Source: Alphaproteobacteria bacterium 65-37
GTDB lineage: Bacteria > Pseudomonadota > Alphaproteobacteria > Reyranellales > Reyranellaceae
Assembly (NCBI GenBank): GCA_001897995.1
Contig: MKRV01000210.1
Coordinates: 21,756 to 85,755, forward strand
Length of the DNA: 64,000 nt
Direction of reading: 5' to 3'
Shown here: positions 53,089 through 62,284 of the stretch, in pieces
Position numbering within the stretch: position 1 is the first letter of the stretch
How the letters are laid out: each line of letters starts with the position of its first letter
Notes under the pieces: model-generated
The model's input: the letters and a program-made list of their open reading frames with translations, nothing else
What the model was told of the DNA's origin: nothing
The model's database searches: none
Program-made: the position numbers and the translations under genes

Positions 53089-54378
53089 CTACAATTCCGT
53101 ATCCCCGGCAAGGAGGCGTTGCGCAATCGTACGACGCAAAATTTCATTTGTGCCGTCAGCCACGTTGACCGAGCGGACGTCCTGCCAGGCATGAACAAGC
53201 CCAAGCTCGTTCGTGAACCCCATGGCGCCATGAGTCTGGATAGCACGATCAAGCGCCCGGGCACCGATCTCCACCGCGTAAGCCTTGGCCATCGACAGTT
53301 CCTTCACCGCCCGCTCGCCCCGGTCGATCAATACCGCCGCATTCAGCGCCATCAGATGTGCTGCATGCAGCTCCATCGCCGTCTCGGCCAGCGGAAACGT
53401 CACGCCCTGGTACTCCGCGATCGGCTTGCCAAAAGCCTCACGCTGCTGTGCGTAGCGCAATGCCATCTCCATCGCCCAGCGGCCAAGTCCAACGGCGCGC
53501 GCTGAATTGTAGATGCGGCCGATTGAGACGCCCAGCAATCCGATGCGGAAGCCGTCATGCAGTTCACCGACCAGCTGCCATGGCTCGACCTGCACGTCGT
53601 CCAACACGATCGAACCCTCGTTGCCGCCCACCGAGCCATGCATGCGAATGACGCTCTCCAGCATGAAGCCAGGTGAGGTGGTAGGCACCAGAAACGCGCT
53701 AATACCGCCAGCCCTGCGTGACGCACGTTCAGGATCGGTAACGGCAAAGACGATGCAATAGTCTGCCTGCGGAGCGTTTGTCGTCCAAATCTTGCGGCCG
53801 CTGAGCCGCCAGCCAGACCCGCGTCGCAGTGCCTTCGTCTGGATAGTGGTCGCATCCGAACCGGCGCCGGGCTCAGACATGCCGAAACACATCGACGTCC
53901 TGCCTTCCATCATGCCCGTTAGAATTTCGGCGCGTGCACGGTCCGTTACCATCAGCAAGACCGGGCTGGGACCGAACGCCCAGTGACTGACCGTATAGGC
54001 TCCCAGCCAGTTATGACTGCCACAGAGACGATAGATACGCTCCCAGACGACGAAGTAGGCAAGCATGCCCATTCCAGCCCCGCCCAGTTCCGCAGGGACT
54101 GACATCGAGTAGTAACCAGCCTCCGCCGCCGCCATACGCACGCCTTGGATATGGTCGACCACAGCGGGGACATAGCGGCCATCGTCGCCGTAGGTGCGGC
54201 GCGGATCGGACAGCAGCGCATGATCGCGCTGGTGACGCGGGAACACTTCCCTGCGCAGGAAGGCTTCGACGCCGTCCGCTACTGCGATGACTTCGTCAGG
54301 AATCGGAAAGGCGACAGCGGTCAAGACGATCCTCTTAAAATTCACCCCTCGCTTCGCGGCACCGGGACTTCCGTTCAT
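53089..54378 (-). CDS. Acyl-CoA dehydrogenase
   Basis: A 429-residue acyl-CoA dehydrogenase: SVPAELGGAGMGMLAYFVVWERIYR, CFGMSEPGAGSDATTIQTKA (flavin signature), GRKIWTTNAPQADYCIVFAV, QREAFGKPIAEYQGVTFPLAE, QTHGAMGFTNELGLVHAWQDVR and VADGTNEILRRTIAQRLL. The usual catalytic Glu of YEGTNQI is Asp here (ADGTNEI), a conservative change that may alter chain-length preference, or the base may be elsewhere. An N-terminal leader of about 20 residues precedes the family start (ATG 54378 used). It lies between two SDR genes on one strand. Confidence 0.92.
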   Translation of the reverse strand: MNGSPGAAKRGVNFKRIVLTAVAFPIPDEVIAVADGVEAFLRREVFPRHQRDHALLSDPRRTYGDDGRYVPAVVDHIQGVRMAAAEAGYYSMSVPAELGGAGMGMLAYFVVWERIYRLCGSHNWLGAYTVSHWAFGPSPVLLMVTDRARAEILTGMMEGRTSMCFGMSEPGAGSDATTIQTKALRRGSGWRLSGRKIWTTNAPQADYCIVFAVTDPERASRRAGGISAFLVPTTSPGFMLESVIRMHGSVGGNEGSIVLDDVQVEPWQLVGELHDGFRIGLLGVSIGRIYNSARAVGLGRWAMEMALRYAQQREAFGKPIAEYQGVTFPLAETAMELHAAHLMALNAAVLIDRGERAVKELSMAKAYAVEIGARALDRAIQTHGAMGFTNELGLVHAWQDVRSVNVADGTNEILRRTIAQRLLAGDTEL

Positions 54379-54450
54379 AAGAGGTAGAAGTCAGATGATT
54401 GGGAGAGCAAGCCTCCACCGCCAAGCGCAGCGAAGACAGACCGGTGTGAC

Positions 54451-55215
54451 CTAAAGCAAGACCGTCCCGCCATCGACGGCGATCGTTTGGCCTGTCACCA
54501 TCGAGCTCGCATCGGAAGCGAGATAGAGGATTGTGCCAACCAGATCGTCCGTCGTAAGCACCCGTCGGATGGACTGACCAGAGACGATAGCTTTCACGGC
54601 GTCTTCCTTTTTCTCGCTGAAAAACTGACTCATGCCCTCTGTCTCAACGGTCGCGGGTGCCACTGCGTTGACGCGTATGTTGAAGCGGCCAAGTTCGCGC
54701 GCGAGACCGCGCGTCAACCCGATCACGGCCGCCTTGGAGGTCGTGTAATGCAGGGCGTTGGGCAGACCGTACGTCGCGGCTAGCGAGGAGATGTTGACCA
54801 CGGAGCCACCTCGTTCGCGCATGTGTGGCACGAACGCACGGCAGCAGTTCCAGACGCCGGTAACGTTGACGCGCAGGCATGCCTCCCAGTCTTCCTCGGC
54901 GATTGCGTCAAAGCGACCTGACTTGAGCGTTGCGAAGAGCGCCGCATTATTGACAAGCACATCCAACCGCCCAAACTGGGTCAGGGTATCCTCGGCCGCC
55001 GTGCGGCAACTAGCCATGTCTCCAACATCGCATCGCCGGCCGAACGCCCTGCCACCGTTCGCCTCAATGTCGCGAACAGTATCGCCGCAATCCGAGAGGT
55101 CGAGCGCGATCACGGAAGCTCCAGCCTTGGCTAGTCCCTGCGCATAGGCGCGGCCAAGCCCCCTCGCGGCGCCCGTTACCACCGCCACTCTGCCACTAAG
55201 ATCACTCTGCGCCAT
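54451..55215 (-). CDS. Short-chain dehydrogenase/reductase (second)
   Basis: A 254-residue classical SDR: AVVTGAARGLGRAYAQGLAKAGASVIALDLSD (NAD-type Asp), NNAALFATLKSG, NISSLAATYGLPNALHYTTSKAAVIGLTRGLA with Ser and YxxxK, and VDGGTVLL at the end. ATG 55215 has GGAGG 6 bases upstream; two further ATGs at 55230 and 55221 lie in front but would place the site inside the gene. It shares the operon with acyl-CoA dehydrogenase and PaaK-like ligase, consistent with beta-oxidation of a ring-bearing acid. Confidence 0.93.
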   Translation of the reverse strand: MAQSDLSGRVAVVTGAARGLGRAYAQGLAKAGASVIALDLSDCGDTVRDIEANGGRAFGRRCDVGDMASCRTAAEDTLTQFGRLDVLVNNAALFATLKSGRFDAIAEEDWEACLRVNVTGVWNCCRAFVPHMRERGGSVVNISSLAATYGLPNALHYTTSKAAVIGLTRGLARELGRFNIRVNAVAPATVETEGMSQFFSEKKEDAVKAIVSGQSIRRVLTTDDLVGTILYLASDASSMVTGQTIAVDGGTVLL

Positions 55216-55366
55216 CTTCATCCTCCACATTTTCCCGCGACCCTGTTCCGCCGAAGTCGTCGGTCAGAGCCATGTCCAAGCCTACTACCCAAGCCTATTC
55301 ATTGGGCGACAAGGTCGAACCGGCGTCGTGGCGGGGACACCGTCTCGTCCTCAGGGCCTCGCTGGA

Positions 55367-56608
55367 TCAGCTGTATTTGCGTACATCGTCAATCACTTTA
55401 CCGTCGTTGGGCAGACTGCCAAGCGGCACGAACTCGACCCGTCCGCGCACCTTGCAGACGCTCTGTACGTTGTCTTCCACCGACTTGGCCAAGTCGGTGG
55501 AGCCACCCGCAAGCTCAGCCTTCAGGATCATCACGTCCTGCTGATCGACCCAGTCGACGACTAGCCGCAGACGGCCCAGCTCGGAATGCCGGCGTGCGAT
55601 CAGCGCAATCTGTTCTGGGTCGACAAACATGCCCTTGACCTTGGTGCGCTGGTCGGCACGCCCCATCCAGCCCTTGATGCGCATGTTCGTGCGGCCGCAG
55701 GGGCTGATGCCGGGCAACACCGCGGACAGGTCGCCGGTACCGAAGCGCACCAGTGGATAGGCCTTGCTAAATGTCGTAACGACCACTTCGCCAACCTCAC
55801 CGTCGGCAACGGGATCCCCGGTGCCGGGCCGCACGATCTCGACTACCACGCCTTCGTCGACGATCATGCCCTCGAGCGCCTGGGACTCGTAGGCGATAGT
55901 ACCGAGATCGGCGGTGCCGTAGCTCTGTAAGGTTGAAATGCCGCGGTCGCGGAACATCTGGCGCAGCGAAGGTGGCAGCGCCTCGGCACCGACGAACGCC
56001 TTGCGAATCGACGATATGTCCTTCCCAAGCTCAGCGGCTTTCTCGAGAAGGATCTTCAGGAACGACGGCGTGCCAACATAGCCGACCGGCCGGATGGCCT
56101 CGATGGCGTCGAGCTGCAACTCGGTCTGGCCGACGCCGCCCGGCACCACGATGCAGCCCAACGCCCGCGCCGCAGTCTCCATCATGATCCCGGCCGGTGT
56201 GAGGTGATACGAGAAGGTGTTGTGGACGATATCGCCGGTGCGAAAACCTGCGGCATACATGGCCCGTGCGCCGCGAAAATAGTCCTTTTCAACGGTGTCG
56301 ATCTCGAAGATCGGGCCTGGCGACATGAAGATGTGCTGGACCTCTGCGAGCGGCACACCGAGCAGCCCACCCATCGGCGGCTTCTTCTTCTGCACGGCAC
56401 CAAGATTCCCTTTACGCAGCACCGGGAGTCTCGCGAGCGCAGCGCGGCCGGTCACTGCGGCTGGGTCAACGTCCTCCAGCCATTCAGCAAAGAACGGCGC
56501 ATTGGCCTTGGCATGCGTGATTTGGGCCCGGAGGGCGGCGGCCAACGCCATCTCCCGTTCCTCGGCTGAACGTGTTTCAAGAGTGTCGAAGTATCCGGTA
56601 CGTTCCAT
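55367..56608 (-). CDS. Phenylacetate-CoA ligase-like adenylate-forming enzyme
   Basis: A 413-residue PaaK-type ligase, shorter than most ANL enzymes. It shows ARLPVLRKGNLGAVQKKKPPMGGLLG, HIFMSPGPIFEID in place of the usual S-S-G-T-T-G P-loop, GTPSFLKILLEKAAELGKDISSIRKAFVGAEALPPSLR, YGTADLGTIAYE and FGTGDLSAVLPG. The C-terminal swivel domain is IKGWMGRADQRTKVKGMFVDPEQI. The weakened P-loop is common in PaaK-like proteins of uncertain substrate. ATG 56608 follows AGGGGC. It heads the leftward four-gene run; the 563 bp upstream carries regulatory-looking repeats. Confidence 0.88.
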   Translation of the reverse strand: MERTGYFDTLETRSAEEREMALAAALRAQITHAKANAPFFAEWLEDVDPAAVTGRAALARLPVLRKGNLGAVQKKKPPMGGLLGVPLAEVQHIFMSPGPIFEIDTVEKDYFRGARAMYAAGFRTGDIVHNTFSYHLTPAGIMMETAARALGCIVVPGGVGQTELQLDAIEAIRPVGYVGTPSFLKILLEKAAELGKDISSIRKAFVGAEALPPSLRQMFRDRGISTLQSYGTADLGTIAYESQALEGMIVDEGVVVEIVRPGTGDPVADGEVGEVVVTTFSKAYPLVRFGTGDLSAVLPGISPCGRTNMRIKGWMGRADQRTKVKGMFVDPEQIALIARRHSELGRLRLVVDWVDQQDVMILKAELAGGSTDLAKSVEDNVQSVCKVRGRVEFVPLGSLPNDGKVIDDVRKYS

Positions 56609-56801
56609 ATCTAGCGCCCCTGTATGCGCGTATCCGAACATCCTCTAAGACCGCCAAAGTTTGTGGCATTGGCAATGCTTGACGAAGCGCCAGGACTCCC
56701 AAAAACCGACCGCGTTCAATCCGGGCTCGAATTCCTTGAAGCCGAAATTCTCGCGCAACCTTGGCCGTCGCTCCCCTCTAGCATTAGTCTGTTCTATTGA
56801 T

Positions 56802-56841
56802 ATCGAACATTCATTAGAATTTCAATGTGCGCAACATTCAA
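56802..56841. promoter_or_regulatory. Operator-like copy B plus adjacent dyad
   Basis: Copy B reads ATCGAACATTCATTAGAA and shares 19 of 21 positions with copy A in front of the BVMO pair. Directly beside it is a dyad TTCAATGT-GCGCA-ACATTCAA (56821-56841, 7 of 8 positions paired). It is about 195 bp from the PaaK-like start and 350 bp from the MaoC start. Confidence 0.5.
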
Positions 56842-57063
56842 TTTGTGAGGCGCCAGCCCACCGCTGAGAACTCCGGTGTATCCGGCCTTGATGATGGGCG
56901 AACTCATATGTCCGTTCGCTTCCAAAGCGACGCCACGCCTTTTCGCCCCAGAAAGAACGCTATGCAGAATATGTCGGCGCCAAATACGCTGGGTTACGCT
57001 ACCTTCCTTCTGAAATGCTCCGACGACCAGCTCTCGCGAGCAATTGGACTCTTACTACTGAAT

Positions 57064-57084
57064 TCGAATTGACATTAGAACATA
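57064..57084 (+). promoter_or_regulatory. Operator-like copy C before the MaoC gene
   Basis: TTCGAATTGACATTAGAA with flanks matches copy D1 before the P450 gene at 18 of 21 positions. It overlaps the palindrome AATTCGAATT (57062-57071) and lies 88 bp upstream of the MaoC start at 57172. Confidence 0.55.
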
Positions 57085-57171
57085 TCGCCAAATGTGCCAA
57101 AATACGCTCATTCTGGGGAGAGTGAAGGTTACCGTCGCCGCTATCCTTGCTGCGGCATTTGGGAGATCGGC

Positions 57172-57627
57172 ATGGACTACGTCGGCCTGGGACTGTTCTG
57201 GACTGACCTGAAGGTCGGCCAGAAATTCCGCACTATCAATCGCACCGTCACCGAGGCTGATCTGGTGAATTTCATCAATGCGACCGGGATGGTCGAGATG
57301 ATCTTCACCGACGTGACTTTTAGCGAACAACACGGCGCCATGCGGGGCCGCCCGGTGCCGGGTGCCCTTTGCTACTGCTTCGTTGAAGGTCTCCTGGTTC
57401 AGGCCACGATGCAGCACACCGGCCTTGCCATGCTGGAATCGACCATAAAGGTGCACGCTCCGACCAACGTCGGCGATACCATTCACGGTGAAGTGGAAGT
57501 GACCGCCATCCGACCAACGAGTAAGGGGAACAGAGGAATCGTCACGACGATCAACAACATCGTCAACCAGCGCAACGAGGTAGTGATGACCTACAGTGCG
57601 ATCCGCATGATGGCGGGCCGCAGTTGA
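57172..57627 (+). CDS. MaoC-like hotdog dehydratase
   Basis: A 151-residue hotdog protein. It has FWTDLKVGQKFRTINRTVTEADLVNFINATGMVEMIFTD, RPVPGALCYCFVEGLLVQATM and NVGDTIHGEVEVTAIRPTSKGNRGIVTTINNIVNQRNEVVMTYSA. The catalytic D-x-x-x-x-H is not the textbook form (ATGMVEMIFTD), so a hydratase role is likely but unproven; many such proteins are annotated as acyl dehydratases. ATG 57172 is supported by GGGAGA upstream. It stands alone, convergent with the thioesterase gene. A truncated relative lies at 9.3 kb. Confidence 0.88.
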   Translation: MDYVGLGLFWTDLKVGQKFRTINRTVTEADLVNFINATGMVEMIFTDVTFSEQHGAMRGRPVPGALCYCFVEGLLVQATMQHTGLAMLESTIKVHAPTNVGDTIHGEVEVTAIRPTSKGNRGIVTTINNIVNQRNEVVMTYSAIRMMAGRS

Positions 57628-57695
57628 AGCCATCGCGCCTTGTGCTTCGTTAGCGCACGCCGTCACTTGTGCCTTCCAAACGGCGCTATCCATGT

Positions 57696-58154
57696 CTAGT
57701 CCTTGGACTTCGGTGGCCTCGGTTGCATGATCAGAACTGTGCCCTGAGCAGCACCACAAGCTCGTCCGTCATTCTCCACATCGATCCGCACTACCGCGGT
57801 AGAACGGGTCATGGCGATGATACGCGCCTCTGCGACCACGGTGCCGGAGGAAACCGGCGTAAGGAGGTTCAACTTGAACTCCGTGGTGGCCGCCCACTGG
57901 CCAGATTGCATGTGAGGGTAGCACACTAGCCCGAGCGCATGGTCGCACAACGCCGAGAGCACGCCGCCATGCATATTGCCGAAGCGCGTCAACAGGTTCG
58001 GAGCCACCGACAGTTCCACGCGCAGCCTGCCCGGCTCGACCAGCGTGGTGCGCAGACCAAGGAACTCCGGGAGACCGGATGAAGGTACGGTCGAGTCGAG
58101 GAAGCGGCGGGCCACCTCTTGATCGAAGGGCGGGAGCCGCGGCGGTAATTGCAT
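57696..58154 (-). CDS. PaaI-family acyl-CoA thioesterase
   Basis: A 152-residue hotdog thioesterase: LRVELSVAPNLLTRFGNMHGGVLSALCDHALGLVCYP carries the conserved HGG-x8-D active-site segment of PaaI/YbaW-type enzymes, and AEARIIAMTRSTAVVRIDVEND follows. ATG 58154 is chosen because the frame upstream overlaps the ADH gene end without similarity. It is the last gene of the leftward 64-57.7 kb run and may release CoA from stalled thioesters. Confidence 0.88.
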   Translation of the reverse strand: MQLPPRLPPFDQEVARRFLDSTVPSSGLPEFLGLRTTLVEPGRLRVELSVAPNLLTRFGNMHGGVLSALCDHALGLVCYPHMQSGQWAATTEFKLNLLTPVSSGTVVAEARIIAMTRSTAVVRIDVENDGRACGAAQGTVLIMQPRPPKSKD

Positions 58155-58189
58155 GATGCTTCTTTTCCGGCTGTGGTTCAGCGCTAACG

Positions 58190-59311
58190 TCAAGATGGCG
58201 GGATCAGGCAAGAGTGGATCGACCCTTCGCCATCTACCTGACGAGCGAGCGTACGGATCGCCAAATCCGCATCTTCCAATGCAAAATCGTGTGTATGCAT
58301 CAGCGCAAGCGGCACCTTGCGACTTTCGATGAGATCGATCGCCTTGCGATAGCCCGAACTGAGGACACCGATGGCGCCCTTGATGGTAATCTCCTTCCAG
58401 ACAACCATGTCGGAAACGAAGTCGGGTACGGTCTTTTGACACCTTTTGCCGTCCTGCGTGGTGAATCCCTTCACCCCGGCTAGCACGATCGTCCCGCCGC
58501 GACGCACGTAGTCGAGCGCACCGCGTACCGGCTGGGTGGCGTAAGAGGTGACGTCAACGACTATATCCACGCCCCTGCCGGCCGTGATCTCGCGGACACG
58601 CTGCTTGGGATCTTCATTGTCCACGTCGATCGTGTAGTCAGCACCGAAGGCACGTGCGACGGCCAGCTTTTTGGCATCTGCCGCCAGTCCCGTGACAATA
58701 ATCGTGGCCGCCCCGGCATGGCGTGCGGCCACTACGCTGGCTAACCCACGCTGACCAGGCCCCAAGATCATCACCGTATCACCGACGCTCGTGCCCGGCA
58801 GTTCGACCGCCCACCGAAACCCGGCGCCAAGAGGATTGAACATGACCGCGATTTCCGGCGGCAAGGATTTGTCGATCCGATGAACGATCGCGTTGGGCGC
58901 AAGATACATGTACTGGGAGTATGCACCCCAGATTCCAGGTGCCACGGAGAGCGGAATATACGAATAGATTTGCCGCCGGTCGCACAAATGATAATGCCCG
59001 CCAAGGCATGTATTGCAGCAGTGGCAGGACAGCATCGTCTCGACGCAGACACGGTCGCCGACATCGACGCGCCAGCGCTTCGCCGCAGTATCGCCGATCG
59101 CCTCGATGATCCCCAGCGGCTCGTGACCTGGAACCACCGGATAAGGTGTGTTCAGCACACCTTCATATTGCTCGTGGTCGCTGCCGCAGATGCCGCAGGC
59201 CTCGATTCTGAGGATGGCGCTGTCCGCGCTGATTGGTGGAATGGGCAGGTCACGACGCTCCAATTGGCGCGGACCTGTCTGAACCATGGCCATCGTTTTC
59301 TTGGGCAGCAT
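58190..59311 (-). CDS. Zinc-dependent medium-chain alcohol dehydrogenase
   Basis: A 373-residue MDR. The catalytic zinc ligands are in CGICGSDHEQYEG and GHEPLGIIEAIG, and a structural zinc lobe has four Cys (CHCCNTCLGGHYHLC, about residues 95-109). The cofactor loop is VMILGPGQRGLASVVAAR, slightly changed from GxGxxG, and VTGLAADAKK suggests NAD use. It lies 31 bp after the DUF35 gene on the same strand. It could oxidise an alcohol released or formed by the aldolase-like pair; substrate not predictable. Confidence 0.92.
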   Translation of the reverse strand: MLPKKTMAMVQTGPRQLERRDLPIPPISADSAILRIEACGICGSDHEQYEGVLNTPYPVVPGHEPLGIIEAIGDTAAKRWRVDVGDRVCVETMLSCHCCNTCLGGHYHLCDRRQIYSYIPLSVAPGIWGAYSQYMYLAPNAIVHRIDKSLPPEIAVMFNPLGAGFRWAVELPGTSVGDTVMILGPGQRGLASVVAARHAGAATIIVTGLAADAKKLAVARAFGADYTIDVDNEDPKQRVREITAGRGVDIVVDVTSYATQPVRGALDYVRRGGTIVLAGVKGFTTQDGKRCQKTVPDFVSDMVVWKEITIKGAIGVLSSGYRKAIDLIESRKVPLALMHTHDFALEDADLAIRTLARQVDGEGSIHSCLIPPS

Positions 59312-59342
59312 CGCGTCACCTCACCTCAAACGTGGCGCCGTA

Positions 59343-59795
59343 TCAACTTGCCCCGATGATCTTCCAGTGGACCAGCGTGAAGGGCGGCTTGGCATCGTTG
59401 TGCGGCTCGAACACGGCCTCGACCTCGGCACCGATACGGACCGCCTGACGCGGATCGCCGACCAAGTTGCCCAACATTCGGATGCCGGCGGCCTGGGGCA
59501 ACTCGACCAGGACGACGATATAGGGTCCCTGGTCCTTGAGCGCGGGATGCACCGGATGCCACGGCCGCTCCCAGCTGTAGATGCACCCGCGTCCTTCGAC
59601 CTTCTGCCATCCCATATCGAATGACAGGCACTTATGGCAGATCCATTCCGGTCCCCATTGCCAATTGCCGCAGGCCTTGCAGCGCTGAACCATCAGCTCG
59701 CCGCGCCGCGTGCCTTCCCAGTAGGGCGCATCCAGCCCGTCGTTCTCGGCCACCGGGATCGGCAGGCCCGGTCGCAAATAAGTCGCAGCGGTCAT
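59343..59795 (-). CDS. DUF35 zinc-ribbon/OB-fold partner protein (third pair)
   Basis: A 150-residue DUF35 protein: APYWEGTRRGELMVQRCKACGNWQWGPEWICHKC (ribbon Cys at C-x2-C and C-x2-C) and GCIYSWERPWHPVHPALKDQGPYIVVLVELPQAAGIRMLGNL for the OB fold, ending VHWKIIGAS. Its ATG overlaps the TAA of the thiolase-like gene (TAATG). It closely resembles the other two DUF35 proteins in length and order of motifs. It should form a complex with the aldolase-like protein encoded just upstream. Confidence 0.9.
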   Translation of the reverse strand: MTAATYLRPGLPIPVAENDGLDAPYWEGTRRGELMVQRCKACGNWQWGPEWICHKCLSFDMGWQKVEGRGCIYSWERPWHPVHPALKDQGPYIVVLVELPQAAGIRMLGNLVGDPRQAVRIGAEVEAVFEPHNDAKPPFTLVHWKIIGAS

Positions 59796-60976
59796 TAGAG
59801 CGTCTCCCCGCTGCCCAGGATCAGGCTCGATACCGGCGTCACCATGGGACCGGAGATCACCATCGACACCTGCGCATCGGGCACTTGCGTCGTCGACTCG
59901 CTGCGGATCTGCCGCACCGCCTCCACTTGCAGCTCAAGCCCGTGCATATAGCACTCAGCGAGATTGCCGCCGCTTGTGTTGAGCGGCAGCTTGCCACCAG
60001 GCGCCAGCAGGTTCTCGGGGACGAGGAAGTTGTTGGCCTCCTCGGCGGTGAAGAAGCCGTGCTCGACTAGACTCATCAGCACGCCGCCGGTGAAGTTTTC
60101 GTAGCTCTGCACCACGTCGACATCCGCGGGTTGCAGACGTGCCATTGCGTAGAGATGCGGCGCGACCGTGGTAAAGCTAGACGTCGCATAGAGCGGCGCG
60201 TTGTGACAGCGCGCCCCGTTGCGGTACTCCGAGCCCTGCGCCGCCGCCAGAAGATACGCCGGCTTCTTGGCGAAGTCCCGCGCCTGTTCCGCCGGCACAA
60301 CGATCAGCGCTGCGGCGCCATCGTTCTCCATGCAGCAGTCGAACAGCCGCCACGGCTCGACGATCCAACGCGACGCATCGTACACCTCAGCCGTGAGCGG
60401 CTTGCCATTCATTACCGCGCGCGGATTGCGCTGCGCGTGATGATACGACGCCAATGCGATGGCGCGCTGTGCCCCGGGCTCGATCCCATTCTCGTGGATG
60501 AAGCGCATAGCGCGCATGGCGTAGCGCTGGGCCGGTGACATCACGCCATAGGGCGCGTTGAGCGCCGCCTCGCCAGAGGCGGTACCGCCCGGAGGTGCCG
60601 CACCGAAGCGCTGGAACTGACCCTGGGCCAAGGCCCGAAAGACGACGATGCAGTCCGCCAGGCCGGCGGCAACGGCAGCGGCCGCATTGGCGACGGCGCC
60701 TGCCCCGCCCCCGCCGCCACCGCCCCACTGCATGTTGGAAAAACGCAGCTCTGGCAAACCGAGCGCTGCGGCGAGACGCGACGGATCGTTGCGATCGTTG
60801 CTGTAGGAGGCGAAACCATCGATCTTCCGCGGATCGATGCCGGCGTCAGCGCAAGCGGCTAGGATCGCTTTCAGCGCCAGCATAAATTCGGGATCTGGTG
60901 ACTTGCCATGTTTGTAATAGGTAGTCTCGCCGATACCGACGATGGCCACCTCGCCGCGCAACGTGCGCTCGGTCAT
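59795..60976 (-). CDS. Ltp2-like aldolase of the thiolase superfamily
   Basis: A 393-residue thiolase-fold protein that cannot be a thiolase: the nucleophile loop is a glycine run, NMQWGGGGGGGAGAVANA, with no Cys. Tyr292 (QSYENFTGG) and Tyr343 (AECYMHGLE) occupy the two catalytic His positions of SCP-x thiolases. From memory, the aldolase Ltp2 has essential tyrosines at very similar positions. The start ATG 60976 follows AAAGGA and replaces a longer frame to 61015. Together with DUF35 it should cleave a beta-hydroxyacyl-CoA into a ketone or aldehyde and a short acyl-CoA. Confidence 0.88.
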   Translation of the reverse strand: MTERTLRGEVAIVGIGETTYYKHGKSPDPEFMLALKAILAACADAGIDPRKIDGFASYSNDRNDPSRLAAALGLPELRFSNMQWGGGGGGGAGAVANAAAAVAAGLADCIVVFRALAQGQFQRFGAAPPGGTASGEAALNAPYGVMSPAQRYAMRAMRFIHENGIEPGAQRAIALASYHHAQRNPRAVMNGKPLTAEVYDASRWIVEPWRLFDCCMENDGAAALIVVPAEQARDFAKKPAYLLAAAQGSEYRNGARCHNAPLYATSSFTTVAPHLYAMARLQPADVDVVQSYENFTGGVLMSLVEHGFFTAEEANNFLVPENLLAPGGKLPLNTSGGNLAECYMHGLELQVEAVRQIRSESTTQVPDAQVSMVISGPMVTPVSSLILGSGETL

Positions 60977-61032
60977 TTCGCGGTCCTTTCGGGTCCTAGC
61001 CGCTCTCGCACGCATCGTCCATTGCCACGATG

Positions 61033-62232
61033 TCAGGCCCTATAGCGTGCTGGCAGGTCGAGCTTGAGGAAACGTGCCGCGTTGAGGCCGAGGATCTTGG
61101 CCCGACTGGTATCTGAGAGCTGACCCATGGTTCGCTCAATTGCCTCAGCCGAGTGTGGCCAAGTACCCTCATGGTGCGGATAGTCGTTTGCCCACATGAA
61201 GTTGTCGGCAAGATCATGCGCCTCGGCCAGATCGAGACCTGCTTTATCCTCCTGGAAGGAGGAGAATCCGTGGGCACGGTAGTAGTCGCTGGGTAGACCT
61301 TGCAGCTTGGGCCGGACCCAGAAGTGATGCTTCTTGTACGCTTCGTCCATCGCGCCCAACAGCCACGGCACCCAGCCGATTCCGGCTTCGATGGTCGCAA
61401 ACCGCAGCCCTTTGAATCGCTCCAGCACGCCGGAGGCGCAGAGATTTGCCACAGGCTCGATCGTCGGCGACAGCGAGTGAGACACGTAGTTGACTACAGC
61501 ACCTCCATTGCCACGCGAAGCCCGTGGATCACGTCCGGTCGAGACGTGGAACGTGATCGGCAGGTCGGCGTCCTGGACAGCCGCCCACAGCCGGTCAAAA
61601 TGCGGCAGATTGTAGTTCGCGTGGTTAACGTCGTGCGCACCCCAAACGGGCTTGCACGGTAGAGTGAGGCAACGGAAACCAAGCTTCGCCAAACGCTGAA
61701 CCTCGGCGATCGATCCTTCAAGATCACCGGTCGCGATCGCACCTGCGATAACGATGTGATCCTGGTGCAGGACGAACATCTCCCACGCCCAGTCGTTCCA
61801 AGCTCGGCATTGCGCCATTGCGAACTCAGCGTCGGGCGTGGCCCACATGGCGAGGCCCTTGTTTGGGAACATCAGCTCGACATCGACGCCGTCTCGGCTG
61901 TGATCGGCAATGCGGCCCGCCGCGTCGGCACCAGCCTTGTTGCGCGCCGCGTCCTCGCCTTCCAAAGTGGCAAGCCGCAGCCGATCCGGTCGGTAACCTT
62001 CAGATACGCGCCACTGCACGCCGTCCTTATCGGTGACCACGCGCGGTAGCCGCTCATGGTACTTCTGGTCCATTCGCTTCAGCCACAGATCTGCTGGCTC
62101 GTTGGCATGGCAATCCGCTGAGACCAAGAAGTACTTGCGCGTTGCATCCGGTCTTGCGGTCCGCACCCAGCCATCGGTACCAGGGGTTTCAAGCCGCCAG
62201 CGGTTGGGGGCGTTGACCACGATCTCGTTCAT
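61033..62232 (-). CDS. Amidohydrolase_2-family metal-dependent hydrolase/decarboxylase
   Basis: A 399-residue TIM-barrel protein related to ACMSD and gamma-resorcylate decarboxylase. Likely metal residues lie in VSADCHANEP (D-x-H), TFHVSTGRD and ANDYPHHEGTWPHS. ATG 62232 follows GAGGGAGAC closely. Family members in steroid and terpenoid catabolic clusters hydrolyse or decarboxylate ring carboxylates, but many are uncharacterised. It stands 56 bp upstream of the aldolase-like gene. A decayed relative is at 24.8-25.3 kb. Confidence 0.88.
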   Translation of the reverse strand: MNEIVVNAPNRWRLETPGTDGWVRTARPDATRKYFLVSADCHANEPADLWLKRMDQKYHERLPRVVTDKDGVQWRVSEGYRPDRLRLATLEGEDAARNKAGADAAGRIADHSRDGVDVELMFPNKGLAMWATPDAEFAMAQCRAWNDWAWEMFVLHQDHIVIAGAIATGDLEGSIAEVQRLAKLGFRCLTLPCKPVWGAHDVNHANYNLPHFDRLWAAVQDADLPITFHVSTGRDPRASRGNGGAVVNYVSHSLSPTIEPVANLCASGVLERFKGLRFATIEAGIGWVPWLLGAMDEAYKKHHFWVRPKLQGLPSDYYRAHGFSSFQEDKAGLDLAEAHDLADNFMWANDYPHHEGTWPHSAEAIERTMGQLSDTSRAKILGLNAARFLKLDLPARYRA

Positions 62233-62284
62233 GACTGTCTCCCTCGGTACGTTTCGGGCAAACCACAATCAAATCCACAGGTGA

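Larger units (their letters stand above)
56609..57171. other. Divergent regulatory gap between PaaK-like and MaoC genes
   Basis: No gene is supported. The gap is AT-rich in two islands that carry operator-like copies B (56802-56822) and C (57064-57084) and a further dyad at 56821-56841. It presumably contains both promoters. Confidence 0.5.
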
